A stretch of DNA of 64,000 nucleotides, from positions 6,610,924 through 6,674,923 of the forward strand of contig CM041198.1 in NCBI GenBank assembly GCA_023078555.1, read 5' to 3'. How positions within the stretch are numbered: the first letter of the stretch is position 1; each line of letters starts with the position of its first letter. A model generated the notes under the pieces. The model did not search any database. It saw nothing but the letters and a program-made list of their open reading frames with translations, and was not told where the DNA came from. Shown here piece by piece: positions 12,601 to 22,943 of this stretch. This DNA comes from Ulva prolifera. Taxonomy: Eukaryota; Chlorophyta; Ulvophyceae; Ulvales; Ulvaceae. Both the position numbers and the translations under genes were made by a program.

Positions 12601-13072
12601 GTACAGCACTGCTTCCTCCCAAGTTTAAACAGCCCCCCTTCCTGTGCGCCCCCTCACCCCCAACGCTGTGCAGGAGGAGGCCCTCCGCACGCAGCACCCC
12701 GTCAAGTTCTTCTCCGACGAGTTCCGCAGCCCCATCTACGTCACCGACCTCACCGCGGCCATCCTCTTCGCGCTCTCCGCCCCGCCCCCCGCGGCACACC
12801 CCCAGCACGCCCAGCACGGGCCCGGCACGGCGCGCACGTTCAACGCCGGCGGCCCGGAGCGCCTGAGCCGCCTCGGCATCGCGCAGGCCGTCGCCGCGCA
12901 CTGCGGCCACAGCATGGACAGCGTGGAGGCCGCGGCGAGTGCGTCGGTGGCGCGGGCGGCGCCGAGCCCGCTCGACATCTCGATGGACTCGAGCAAGCTC
13001 GCCGCGTGGCTGCCGTTTGAGATGACGCCGCTCGCGGACGCGCTGGCGGACCTCTTCCCGCAGCCGCCGTGA
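9651..13072 (+). CDS. NAD(P)-binding Rossmann reductase, RmlD/MAT2B-like, four exons
   Basis: Exons 9651-9725, 9886-10076, 10478-10769 and 12674-13072 splice with GT-AG borders and matching phases to a 318-residue protein. The N-terminus has the dinucleotide-binding motif GGSGYLGQ (residues 7-14). Exon 2 gives FDAVVNTAAISQPGVC and DPGRARAINV, typical of the dTDP-4-dehydrorhamnose reductase / MAT2B branch of extended short-chain dehydrogenases. Exon 3 has STDQVY (about 118-123) and YGQSK (142-146), the expected catalytic Ser/Thr-Tyr-Lys set. Exon 4 has FRSPIYVTDLTAAI and TFNAGGPERLSR, matching the substrate-side lobe. Length is normal for the family. Whether it reduces a nucleotide-sugar or acts as a regulatory MAT2B-type protein cannot be told by eye. 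Likely cytosolic: no targeting peptide is seen. The last intron (1,904 bp) is highly unusual; see the repeat entries. Confidence 0.88.
10416..10462 (+). repeat. 47-bp dispersed motif just upstream of exon 3 of the reductase
   Basis: Begins GTCCAATAGGATACGGCTCA and ends TTTACTTTTACTTTAC. An almost exact reverse-complement copy lies at 49,513-49,558. It ends 15 bases before the exon 3 boundary, so it supplies part of the intron's 3' region. Confidence 0.75.
10677..10775 (+). repeat. Source copy of duplicated exon 3 end / donor site
   Basis: The last ~93 bases of exon 3 plus the splice donor and following intron bases are repeated at 11,841-11,939 (offset 1164) with no mismatch that I can see; similarity continues into the adjacent minisatellite units. 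Confidence 0.9.
10774..10932 (+). repeat. 53-bp minisatellite, first block (3 units)
   Basis: Three consecutive units of 53 bp, each starting CCGCCCTCCGTG or CCACCCTCCGTG and carrying GCGGGGGCCTTGTG and GCGTTGTGTG. Units differ at a few positions. The block starts a few bases inside intron 3 of the reductase. Confidence 0.9.
10929..10988 (+). repeat. Dispersed repeat family A, copy 3
   Basis: GTGTGTGTTACAAAGG, AAAAAGCCGGAGGGGC, GGTAGCACCGCCAGGACCAA. Nearly the same sequence is at 44,875-44,932. It directly abuts the minisatellite block. Confidence 0.75.
11500..11836 (-). pseudogene. Retroelement C-terminal coding fragment (copy 2)
   Basis: Minus-strand reading gives KRDKYGR, LVPLSHETYGRVG, FLNRLADVAAGAG, SRRRFLENAMRDIST, then LCRAVARQVHAAA. 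It is clearly homologous to the fragment at 785-1080 and extends further toward the C-terminus. It lies inside intron 3 of the reductase in antisense orientation, between the two minisatellite blocks, and directly abuts the duplicated exon-3 copy. No reverse-transcriptase core is present. Confidence 0.62.
11841..11939 (+). repeat. Duplicated exon 3 end inside intron 3 (pseudo-exon)
   Basis: Copy of 10,677-10,775, encoding WPHHIILRSSIIYGP and QFV and keeping the TTTGTG/GTGAGC donor. The bases before it are retroelement sequence and give no obvious AG acceptor in the right phase, so it probably is not a functional alternative exon. Confidence 0.88.
11938..12270 (+). repeat. 53-bp minisatellite, second block (about 6 units)
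   Basis: Continues the same 53-bp unit seen at 10,774-10,932 (CCGCCCTCCGTGGTGCTGCG and CCTTGTGCC cores), with more divergence and a truncated last unit. Confidence 0.88.
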
Positions 13073-14308
13073 CTGCGACGACGGGTGTCTTCCCGCAGCC
13101 GCCATGACTGCGGCGACGGGGGCGGCTGTGTGGCTGTGCTGGGTTGTATGGCACTGCGGTATGTGCTGCACAGAGGTGTATCTGGCACAGGGTGCTGCTG
13201 CAGCGGTGGTCGCGATAAGTCGCTGATGTGGTGCGTGACAACACCCAGGGGGCAACGGGGCGTTGCGGCATGCTGTGGTGCCACAGGGGCATGCCGGGTA
13301 GCCAGGAGTCTGATTGGAGGAGCCATGCCAAGCTGGCGGCAGCTCGGCTGTGTGGTCTCACAAAAAAAAAACAGAAACAACCAAACTGCCGTTTTTAAAG
13401 CTGGCGAAACAAGGCCTGGGCTGTGTGGAGCGTAGTGTGTGCGTAGGTTCGTAGGTGTGGATGGTGAGATGCAGCTCCGGCCGCCCCAGCGTGTGGGTGG
13501 CCAACGCTGCGAGGCCACGGGAACGGAGGCCCAGCCGGGATGTATATACATGTAGATATCTGCTGTGCGGGTGTCCTGTGTGGGCTGGAGGCCTATGTGT
13601 AGAATGCTGAGTGCAGCCCCGCATGGCCGCCGATCTGGGCTCGTGAGCACAGCCCTTGTGTGGGGGTGCTCTGGCACTTGTCTGCGGCACGACATGTGGA
13701 GCGTCAAGCGCATATTCTTCTGGTGCACGGACATTGCCAATCCAGACATGTGGAGCGTCAAGCGAATATTCTTCTGGTGCACCGACGTTGTCAATCCGGA
13801 CATCTGCACTTTTGTGATGTGTCATCGCGTCCCTAGAGAAGGCTGTATGCTTGAGGCAGTGGAGCGTGATCGCAGGTGCAGCACGACATGGGTCATTGGT
13901 GTCCCCAGCAATGCAAGTTTCCATTGCAGCATTACCAACACATGAGACATGTCTCAGAGTGTTCTGGAGAGCAACGCGCATGTGATCGTCGTTTCATCCT
14001 TCTCAAGCAACACAGCTCATGTCGGCATTGCGACGACTGGTAGAACTCATCATGCTGTGATTCCCGCGGCCGCGGGCCACTCTGGTTCACTGTCGCGCTA
14101 TTCCCACGGCTCGCTGCCTGCGTGGAAGCACTGCATGCATCTCAGCGGCATCTTCATGTGACGTCTATAGCTGCCAGACACAAAACCAACAGCTCACTCC
14201 GGTGGGTGATGTCGCACTTGGTGAATTTGTCCGGGTTCTGGAGTCACTAGCACGGGTTCGCGCTCTCTCGTGCTTTGCTAGTTGCTGCCATTTATTAACA
14301 TGTACTAG
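13073..14308. other. Intergenic stretch between reductase and TM9 gene
   Basis: Contains a 54-bp tandem duplication at about 13,691-13,804 and an A-run at about 13,362. A plus-strand ORF (13,565-13,945) spans the duplication but has no other protein character. No supported gene. Confidence 0.5.
13691..13804 (+). repeat. 54-bp direct tandem duplication
   Basis: Two adjacent copies that share ACATGTGGAGCGTCAAGCG, ATATTCTTCTGGTGCAC and CAATCC, differing at a few positions. The unit is 18 codons long, so an ORF across it stays open. Confidence 0.85.
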
Positions 14309-17300
14309 ATGACCATGAGGCGGACGCAAAGCCTTGTACTCCTATGTAGCCTACTCATTAGTGCGGGAGTGCCATCTTTGGGTCGGAATGTCCTGCGCGA
14401 CCTTGAAGGCGAAGGTAACCACGATTTTCAAATCGGCGATGAGATAGAACTATGGGCGAACAAAGTCGGACCATTCGCCAATCCAAGGCGCGTTTTCTTG
14501 AGAGATGGTCGCTTAGGACGAACGTTTGCCGTGGTGATCGGTAGGCCTCGAAGGCGCTCTCGTAAAGCCTGCCTGCACGACAATGCAGCGACCATGCGAC
14601 GGAGACCAGATGGGACTGCAGATGTTGTTTGTCCTGTGCTGCTCTGTTGTTCGATTCGACCGTGCTGCGGAAGTATGCAGCGCATCGTTCCCTTCCTTGC
14701 AGAGAGCGTGCTCTTGCCGGCATCCGGCTGCAATCCTGGGTTCAATCGTCGCTGTCTTCTCTATTGCATGATATTGAATGCAACAGATGCCTTGACTGTA
14801 TCACCCTGCGTGTGATGAATGCCAGATGCTGGCGAATTTGTTCCGTGCTGCAGTGAGACCTACGAGTATTACACGCTGCCATTCTGCCAACCAAGTGACA
14901 TCACCTACAAGAGCCTGTCTCATGTTGGAGAGGTCATCGACTCAAATCGAGATGCAAGCACACTGTACTCGCTGCCCTTCCGCATGGACAAGGCTAGTGC
15001 AACACTGTGCACCAAGCAGCTGAGCGCAGCCGAAGTCAACCAGTTCCGCAAGGTGTGCCACAGTTGCTACACCTCTTGAGCTGGCTTCGGACCAAAGAAT
15101 TTGGCTCTGGCGCATGTGTGTGCCAGCAGTCACCTGGCACAAGTCGACACCACGCCACAGCAGCACAGAGGAGTGACATTTCATTCATTTATCTTGAGGG
15201 AGCACACATACTGATAGCATCTCTCACATCCTCTACAGTGCTTGCACACTGCCGCCACAGTGGCCCTGCCACGATCTTCTGCACTGTGGCTGGTTCCCTC
15301 CTGCAGCTCCCTGCCCATCCATCAATGCGTCCAGTACTCTTCGGGCCACTTCATGTCTATTGACCGCCTCCTGATGTCCTTCCGAGCACAAAAAACCCGC
15401 GACAGGCCAGCGGCGCTGCACCTGCCACCCATACGCAGCAAACTCATCACCTGCAGCCGAGTTCTCAAGCATGGGTCCACCACGTTTTACAAACCCACTG
15501 CACTGCTGGCAGCCTTGCCTGTGCAGCTGCATCGGTCCCTCCGTGTGGCAAGTGCCTGCCCTTCTGCAGGCTCACAACGTATGCCAGAATCACACCCGGT
15601 CCGCGTTCTCATTCGCCGTAGTAATACTGAGCATCACTTCTGGGCATCCATCGGACAGCAGCACTCGTTGCGGAAGGTTCAGTCGGCGTTCTCCGAGCTG
15701 CAGTTGGTACGTAGGCATGATGCCCCGTGCATTCGGAGTTGTGAATGTCGTCTTCAGGATACGGCTAAGGGATTCCACGTTCACATTACCGCACATCAAG
15801 CTGTGCTGTCTGAGGGTGACCGTGTCTCTTTCACTGCTAAGAGTGTGGTGGCAACAGCCTATCATCGCAAGCTGTGTCTCTGCCATCCCGTGGAGTGTGT
15901 TTGCCTACCCGAATAGTGTTTCTGCCCTCTGATAACGTTTCACGCAGATGCGTGTGTCGGGCCGGCGCGATGCTCACGCGATACGGTCAGTGCATCCCCC
16001 AGGCAGTCAGATTTATCCATGCAGCCACACATGCACCTGCTCCCCGGCCGCCAGCGCGCACGCGACCCCTTCACAACACTCGACCGCCCCCGACCAGCCA
16101 ACATCCAACCTGCCACACCCCAGCACCGCCGTCCTGCCTCTGCCGGTCCACCAAGCACCCCACCCCTGACCCGGTGGTGTGCCCCTGCAGGCGATCAGCA
16201 ATGAGTGGTACTACCAGATGTACTACGACCTTCTGCCGATGTGGGCCTTCATCGGCCACGTCGACACCGACCCCGCCGCTGCCGCCGCCGACGCCCCCGG
16301 CCGGCAGCTCCTCTTCCTCCACGTCCACTTTGAGGTGCACTACAACGGCAACAACGTCATCGAGGTGGCTGTGACCCCCGACGAGAGCCAGACTCTCGAT
16401 ATCTCGGAGGCGGCAGTGGGCGTCGAGGCGGAGGTGGCGGCGGAGTTCTCGTACTCGGTGTCGTGGCATGAGACGCCGGTGGAGTACACGAACCGGCTGG
16501 ACCACTACCACCAGGTCTCGCACAACCCCGTCCACCTCGAGGTGTGTGGTTCCTGTGCCGCTGATGGTGGCTGTGTGCACGTGCTGCTTGGGTGCATTTG
16601 TGTGTTTGGGTGCGGGTGCGTGTGACGGCAGCCCAGGGTTATGGCCGCTGTACCGCGTGATGCATGCACGTCGCGGCGTGCAAGGATCCTGTGGTGTAGC
16701 GGCCGTATCACTGGGCTGCCACAGTGCGTCAGCGATGAAGGTAGCGGAGACCCATGGTGGATGCGGCAGATGCTGGTGCGACTGGGCAGACAGTGGCAGA
16801 TCTGGAGGGGGACGAGTCAGCGCGGCTGTGCAATGGAGACCGCACAGAGCCGGTACTGATGCGCCAGCATCCGCCCACGCCAGGGTCCACGTCCTCCGGT
16901 TCACCTCGATCTCCAGATCATCCGTGACCTGAGATTCGACGTTAGTTGAAAGTGTCTACCGATGCACACGAGCCGCCGGATGTCCCCTCAGGCCTTGTCC
17001 AGCGATGACCCTCCCACACGCCCGGCACGTGCGTGCAGATCCACTGGTTCTCGATCATCAACAGCATCCTCTCGGTGCTGCTGCTGACGGCGATCCTCAT
17101 CACGATCTTCATGCGCGCGCTGCGCCGCGACTTTGCGCGCTACACGACCGACGACCCCGCGTCGGACGACGACGAGAGTGGCTGGAAGTACATCCACGGC
17201 GACGTCTTCCGCTTCCCCGACCGCCGCAGCCTCTTCTGCTCGTTCGTCGGCACGGGCACACAGCTCCTCTTCCTCTCGGCCTGCATCTTCTCGCTCGCGC

Positions 17301-18626
17301 TCGCCGGCGTGTTCTACCCGTACAACCGAGGCCTCCTCTACACCGCTCAGATCGTGCTCTACGCGATGACCACCGGCGTGAGCGGGTACGTGAGCGGCGG
17401 GCTGTTCCGGCAGATGGGCGGGGAGCGGTGGGTGCGGAACATCGCGCTGACGGTGGTCGTGTTCGCGGGGCCGTTCTTCGGCGCGTTCTGCGTGCTCAAC
17501 ACCGTCGCGATCGGCTACCGGTACGGCCCCCTCCAATAACGTCTCCGCCTCCTGGCCCCCCTGCGGTGCTGTGCTCCAGGGTAGACGCCCCGGTTCCGCC
17601 GGCCTCTGCAGGCGCTAATCGCAAGATTTTTGTTGTTTTCAGTCTCTTGTCTGTGTTGTCAGGTGCCCGTGCACTTGTGTCATCCCATCTGCTCACCCGA
17701 GCACACTTGGCACCGTCGTCTGCACTTCCGCCTACTGTTGCCGCCTTGGCCACGCACCGCGCCGGCTGCGTCTGCTGCCATCCCATAGCCCACGCGCACA
17801 CTGCACATTGGACATCTGAGGCAGCACCATAGCTGGAGATCGTGATTTCAGGCGTTGCTCAGCCACACAATGGCCCGAGATGTTGTACATTCATCTGTAC
17901 CTAGAGATCGTCCTTGTGAGCCATCTCTGCCACCGTGTGGGGCTCCACGATCGAATGCAAACCATCTGATCCCACACGCTCACATCCTCCCAGCGCGCTC
18001 GTGCATGCAGGTCAATGGCAGCGCTTCCGGCCGGCTGGATCGCCCTCATCATCTTCACCTGGGCCGTCGTCACCGTCCCGCTCACCGTCTTCATGGCCGT
18101 CACAGGCAAGAACGCGTCCGGCGAGTTCTACGCGCCCTGCCGCACCAACAAGTACCCCCGCGAGATCCCCGACCTCCCCTGGTACCGCGGTACCGCCGCC
18201 CAGATGGCGATGGCGGGGTTCCTCCCCTTCAGCGCGATCTACGTCGAGCTCTACTACATCTTCGCGAGTGTCTGGGGGCACAAGGTCGTCGTCATCTGGA
18301 GCATCCTCGCGATCGTCATGGCGATCCTCCTCGTGACGGTCGCGTTCATCACAGTCGCGCTCGTGTACTTCCAGCTCGCCGTCGAGGACCACCGCTGGTG
18401 GTGGCGCTCCTTCCTCTGCGGCGGCTCGACGGGCGTGTTTGTGTACGCGTACTGCATATACTACTACATCTTCCGCAGCCAGATGAGCGGGCTGCTGCAG
18501 ACGTCGTTCTTCTTCGGGTACATGGCGGTGGCGTGCTACGGCCTGTTTCTGATGCTCGGGACGGTCGGCTTCCGGGCGGCGCTGATGTTTGTGCGGAGGA
18601 TATACTACGAGATCAAGGCAGAGTAG
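14309..18626 (+). CDS. Transmembrane 9 superfamily (EMP70/TMN) protein, five exons
   Basis: Exons 14309-14487, 14854-15052, 16191-16541, 17039-17520 and 18011-18626 give 1,827 nt, 608 residues, all phases matching. The start MTMRRTQSLVLLCSLL is a signal peptide (a second ATG follows two codons later). Luminal hallmarks include ELWANKVGPFANP, SETYEYYTLPFC and NEWYYQMYYDLLPMWAFIG. Exon 3 joins exon 4 at HLE/IHWFSIINS, exactly as in plant TMN proteins, followed by the first internal membrane span and GWKYIHGDVFRFP. Exons 4-5 carry the eight or so remaining spans, with FLPFSAIYVELYYIF, EDHRWWWRSFLCGG and MSGLLQTSFFFGYM. The C-terminus is IYYEIKAE, a K-x-E tail known in the family as a COPI/Golgi-retention signal. 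Expected role: multispanning endosome/Golgi membrane protein in trafficking. Intron 1 would be GC-AG (see findings). Confidence 0.95.
15702..15765 (+). repeat. Dispersed repeat family C, copy 2 (in TM9 intron 2)
   Basis: GGCATGATGCCCCGTGCATT, CATTCGGAGTTGTG and TCTTCAGGATACGGC align with 4192-4265 and 38,958-39,026. It lies inside the 1,138-bp second intron of the TM9 gene. Confidence 0.5.
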
Positions 18627-20646
18627 AGATGGGGAGAGCGCGTGTGATTCTGGGCGGCGTGGCGCCCTCGCGGATCTATGGGGTGCATTCACCCCACGCA
18701 GCAGGCGTGTAGTCGCTCAGACACGACTGCGTCAGTGATTGCGTCAGCCGTGGTGGCGTCTGTGTGCTGCCAAGGGCTGCGGACCGGTGATGTCAGGGCG
18801 GGCGGCACCAAGGGGGTTGGCCTCCCCCCACGCCCCCCAGTGGCGTTGCTACTGGACCAACCTCACAATCGAGGGTTGTGCGGGTGTGAAACTGGCTGAG
18901 GCAGGCCGCAACGCATCGGCGACCGACAGCCTGAACGGCCGCCCGGGACGCTAGCAGGGGAGGTGTCCAGGGGTGCGGTGCAGCTCGCCTGCTGCGCCTG
19001 TCCGTTTGCCGTGGTGCCTCCGCGCAGAGCCATGAAAGGGACTGCTCAGCCAGGTTCCATGGTCGCGTGCGCCGCTGTGGATGAAGTGAGGGAATAGTGT
19101 TGGTGTGGCAGGCCTGTGGTCGCGCGGTGGCTGTCGTGGGTTGGATCGATCGCGGGGTTGTGTTTCGTGTAGGGGGTGCGTCTGCAATGCCGGGCGGCTT
19201 GACAGTTGCGTCGGCTAGCGGTCGGGGGTGCTGCTTTCATCAGGCTAGGGCTCAAGCCATTCCCGTTCCATTCACGCGTAGTGCCCCGGATAGAGGCCTT
19301 GATTGTGAAGGAGCATGCATAACGCCATAATGCCGTGGCCACGCCCCAGAGCCCTAGTGGATGTGTAAGGCACAGCTCCAGAGGGGGCCCTGCCAGTGGT
19401 CGAGGGACAGCAGTGCTGGTTGATTAGGCTTCCTGTACCTGATCACGAGTTGTAGACAGGTCGTGGAATGATGTTCGTGGCCATAATGGGGCTCCATGCA
19501 TGCGTTCGTTGGGGTGCCTACAGGGTGCGTTTCATGCCGTCCTGTCGTCGATCCCAAGTCGAGCCCTGTGAGAATTTGAGACACGGTTGGCGATCGACCA
19601 CATGCGCTTGTCCGGCGCGAATCTGCAGGCGATATGTTTGACAAGCAAACGAGGTTGTTGTCGCGTTCGTTATCTGCATGCTGGCGCTTCGGTGCTCCCG
19701 CGCGTGATCACTCGTGATCAATCTTCCCAACGACTCGACCCTACGAGTCGGTAGCGCTTGCTAGCGTTTGCATCGGCGGCGGCGGTGTGGCCATGCATTG
19801 CTGGCGGCGCGCCATGTCGTCCGCGGTTTTCCGACAGCGCGTCCAGGAGTCAAGCGTACACTCGACCCGCGGGAGCCGCAACACATATTACCGCTCTCCA
19901 ATTACCTGGTGTTCTAGGACAATCGAGGTTTTGCAGGAGGTATATGGAAGAGAGACGGCGCATACTGTCACATACATATGTAACAGTCAACACGCAAGCT
20001 GCCACTTGATGAAGCAGTGTGAACTTATTCAAATTCCGCAGCCTCGCGAGGCCTCGACAAGAAGAACACAATTTCGAGGAAGCTGATGCCATCAAACCCG
20101 TGCGCACTTCCTACAGCGTCTGTTTTAGACACTCGATGTTCTCATGTTCTTTTTGCTGGATAATGCTTCACTACCACAAGGATTAATGTTAGCGTGTCTA
20201 TGCAGCTGCAGTCGCAAGCTTGATGACGTGTAGGGCTTTTTCACGTCGACCCAGGACACTGTATGTACCGGGCCACAAGTCAGCCAAAGTTCAATAGGCA
20301 GCGTTCTGAAAATTCTTCAAGGCTAGATTTTCTGGAGCTGAGCAGCTTCGGATGTGGGGTAGCGGACGGCAGATGGCTGGCAACAACCTCGAGCTAAAGG
20401 CATGTCCACCTCATTGTTGGTGCTGCTACTGATATTGCACCTCCTACATCACATCATATCCTGTATCCCACTCTTACACTTCTGAATTTGAATTGGTCTT
20501 TGTTATACCACCTGCCAGATGAAGGAGCAGCAGCTGTGGACGACCATTCAAGCGGTTCAGTGTCTTGGACAAATCTCCGCAATTATGGCCTGCCGACCAG
20601 CCACAAGCTTATATAAGCTACCACATAAAGTACCAGGACATTGCAG
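18627..20646. other. Intergenic stretch, no supported gene
   Basis: Mixed composition, short ORFs only, with no domain character. A TATATAAG string at 20,610-20,617 precedes the next gene region but cannot be tied to a start codon. Confidence 0.5.
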
Positions 20647-22943
20647 TTGTTCAATGGTCAAGAATTCCAGACATCGCGGACAGAAGTTGAGGATGCCTTC
20701 ATGCGTTTACAAGTCAAGCAACGACACGAAGAGCTGCCGAAAACACGAAGAAACGGCGACGTAGGACTTGAACTCAACAGCAACACCACATCATCGACTA
20801 CTGTTGTGGAGCGCGCTAATGTCCAGCCACAGCCACAGCCATCCGCGTCCCAAACCCCCGAGGACAGTATCATCGACGACCTTGATGCCCATAGGCTATT
20901 CCTTGGGAGATGCAATGGCGCAGAGCAATTCTATAAAGTTTTTGTTCTATTGTCAAGCCCTGGTGCAGAAGATACATCGTGGGTGCGTCCGCATTCTGAG
21001 GCACACCTTGAAATTCGCAATTGTCGCGGGCTTGGACCCATGCCTGTGTTCAGCGCAGGCGCCAACTAGAGCTCGTCCAGCCATCAACGAGGCATAGGAA
21101 GAGTAATTAGGCATGTATACGACAGGTTCACCCTCATTCACAATCGCCGGTTTTTGCATGGTCAGCTCAAGTCACAGCGTCCAGGACCACTGACTAGTGT
21201 AACCATAGCGCAGGCACCAGCGCAGTAGCCGTCAAACAGTTGCGACATATGCTGTGTCATGAAGCTGCCTAGTAACCAGCTGCATGCAGTATAGCCCTCA
21301 TTGTGAGGATGGGCTGCCACATATGGTCAAGCCAGGAAGTGCTCGCATGGCAAGCCCCGTACAGCATCCACGACTGCATGCTTGCTTGACCCCGCCCATC
21401 GTTCACCTAGTGAATCGTTAATTTTATTCGTGAGCCTTGCGAGTCCATAAAACTGCTGAGGTAAAGCGTTCCTTGAGCATTGAGCTCCGAGACTGCTCCG
21501 AGACGCACTCACACGATGCACTCACGCGATACACTTCACAGCATGCCAACAGCATGCTTTCTGCATCAATGGCTCTACAGCGTCTCAATCAGCCATATCA
21601 ATGCAAATCACCGCATGCAGGGGCCGCTGAGGTGCTCTGAAGCTCAGGCTGCAGTATACGAAGGTGCCATCAAGCAGTCAACAAGCTTCGCAGTCTTCAA
21701 AAAATGTGTCCCAGATGCCTACGTAAACCCTTCCACCAACATCCTACGCCACATCGTCGCACCTGCGGGAGAGCACATCGCAGCTCTGGACAGCGGAGCG
21801 CCGATGCTGTGGGACCGCGAACGCATCGAGTCTACCTTCAGCCCTGCAATCCTGCAGGGAGCACTTGATGCAAGCCTCACCTCCGAACCGCCTCCATGGG
21901 CGGCCATGATGGGCCCCGACCAAAGATTGTGCAGCACAGGCGGCCTTTTCGATCTCAGGAGCAGCATCGATTCACGCGGGCGCGCCCTCTCCGGGTGCCG
22001 CAGGAAAACGCCAATCCCGCACGTGCACGGCATCGCAACATGGAAAGGGCCGCCGCTGAGCCTTGACGAGTCTACAAAGCAGCAGCTCAAGCAGCAGGTC
22101 CTTGAGGCGCTGTGTGCGCCTGTAGACTCGTCGCTCCACGGCAGCAGCGCCGCCACGCCGGCGGCTTGCCCGGCCACCGCCAGCGCCGCTAGTTGCCTCG
22201 TCGACGGCCCGTCGGTCATGTCCCGCACCGTGAGCTTGCCGTCCGCCGGGAGCCTCGGCAGAGGCGGGCCAGTGCAGCCCGGCCACGCGGGCCTGCGTGC
22301 CGCGACGCCGCCGCCCGCGCAGCGCCCCCGCCCTCCGAGACGAACCTCCGTCGGCGATAGCACCCCCCGTGGAGACATGAGGCCCCAGGCTCCGGTGTTC
22401 CAACGCCACTTTGGCCCCTGGAATGACTGTGCGCCGTTCCAGCCGGCGAGCATGCATGACCAGAACGCGCTATGCGGTGGCCTGCCGTGGGAGCCCCCGC
22501 CGCGCCACAGCGGCAGCGTCGACACGCATGCGATTGGGCCGCTCGGACGGCAGTTCCTTGGGGCGAACCGGATGCCGCCCGCACCAGAGCTTCATGGTGC
22601 TCCGCTGCAGATGCATGGGGGCAGTACTGCCCTCCCTGAGATGCATGGCCACAGCATCGGCAGCCTGGGTCCTGACGCAGGGCACGTGGCGGAGGGGGGG
22701 ATGGCTCAGATGATGATGCCGGGGGGCCCTCCGGGGCAGCTGCCGCATCCTCGGGGGCACATGTATGGTGACATCGCCCCCGAGGAGCTCCCCATGGCGC
22801 CAGCGGTGCCGCCGCAAGAGATGGCAAAGCTGATGTTTAGAGTGGCGAAGCAGCTGGGCTACCCGGTGCAGCACATGCATGAGGTTGTGTCATGCATGCA
22901 GCAGGACTGCCTTCAGGCCGTCACGGGAGCTGCGACGTGGTAG
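20647..22943 (+). CDS. Orphan Pro/Gly/Met/His-rich protein, at least two exons, 5' end unresolved
   Basis: The main exon is open to TAG at 22,943 from a CATGCAG acceptor at 21,620 (or the in-phase CTCAG at about 21,644). It begins with ordinary globular-looking sequence (AVYEGAIKQSTSFAVFKKC, ILRHIVAPAGEHIAALD) and becomes Pro, Gly, Met and His rich, ending with a helical stretch (AKLMFRVAKQLGYPVQHMHE). An upstream exon from 20,647, after TTGCAG, reads NGQEFQTSRTEVEDAFMRL, then a QPQPQP linker and RLFLGRCNGAEQFYK, ending at an AAA/GTTTTT donor (about 20,938) in the phase the next exon needs. The start codon is not located. No family recognised; a scaffold or regulatory protein with a disordered middle is the most that can be inferred. 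Confidence 0.48.

Noticed and set aside
17005-17832. Alternative-frame ORFs over TM9 exons 4 and 5 on both strands
   Set aside because: They are Arg/Ala/Pro-rich shadows of the real TM9 exons.
20610-20617. TATATAAG as a promoter
   Set aside because: A good TATA match, but no suitable start codon and frame follow at the right distance.
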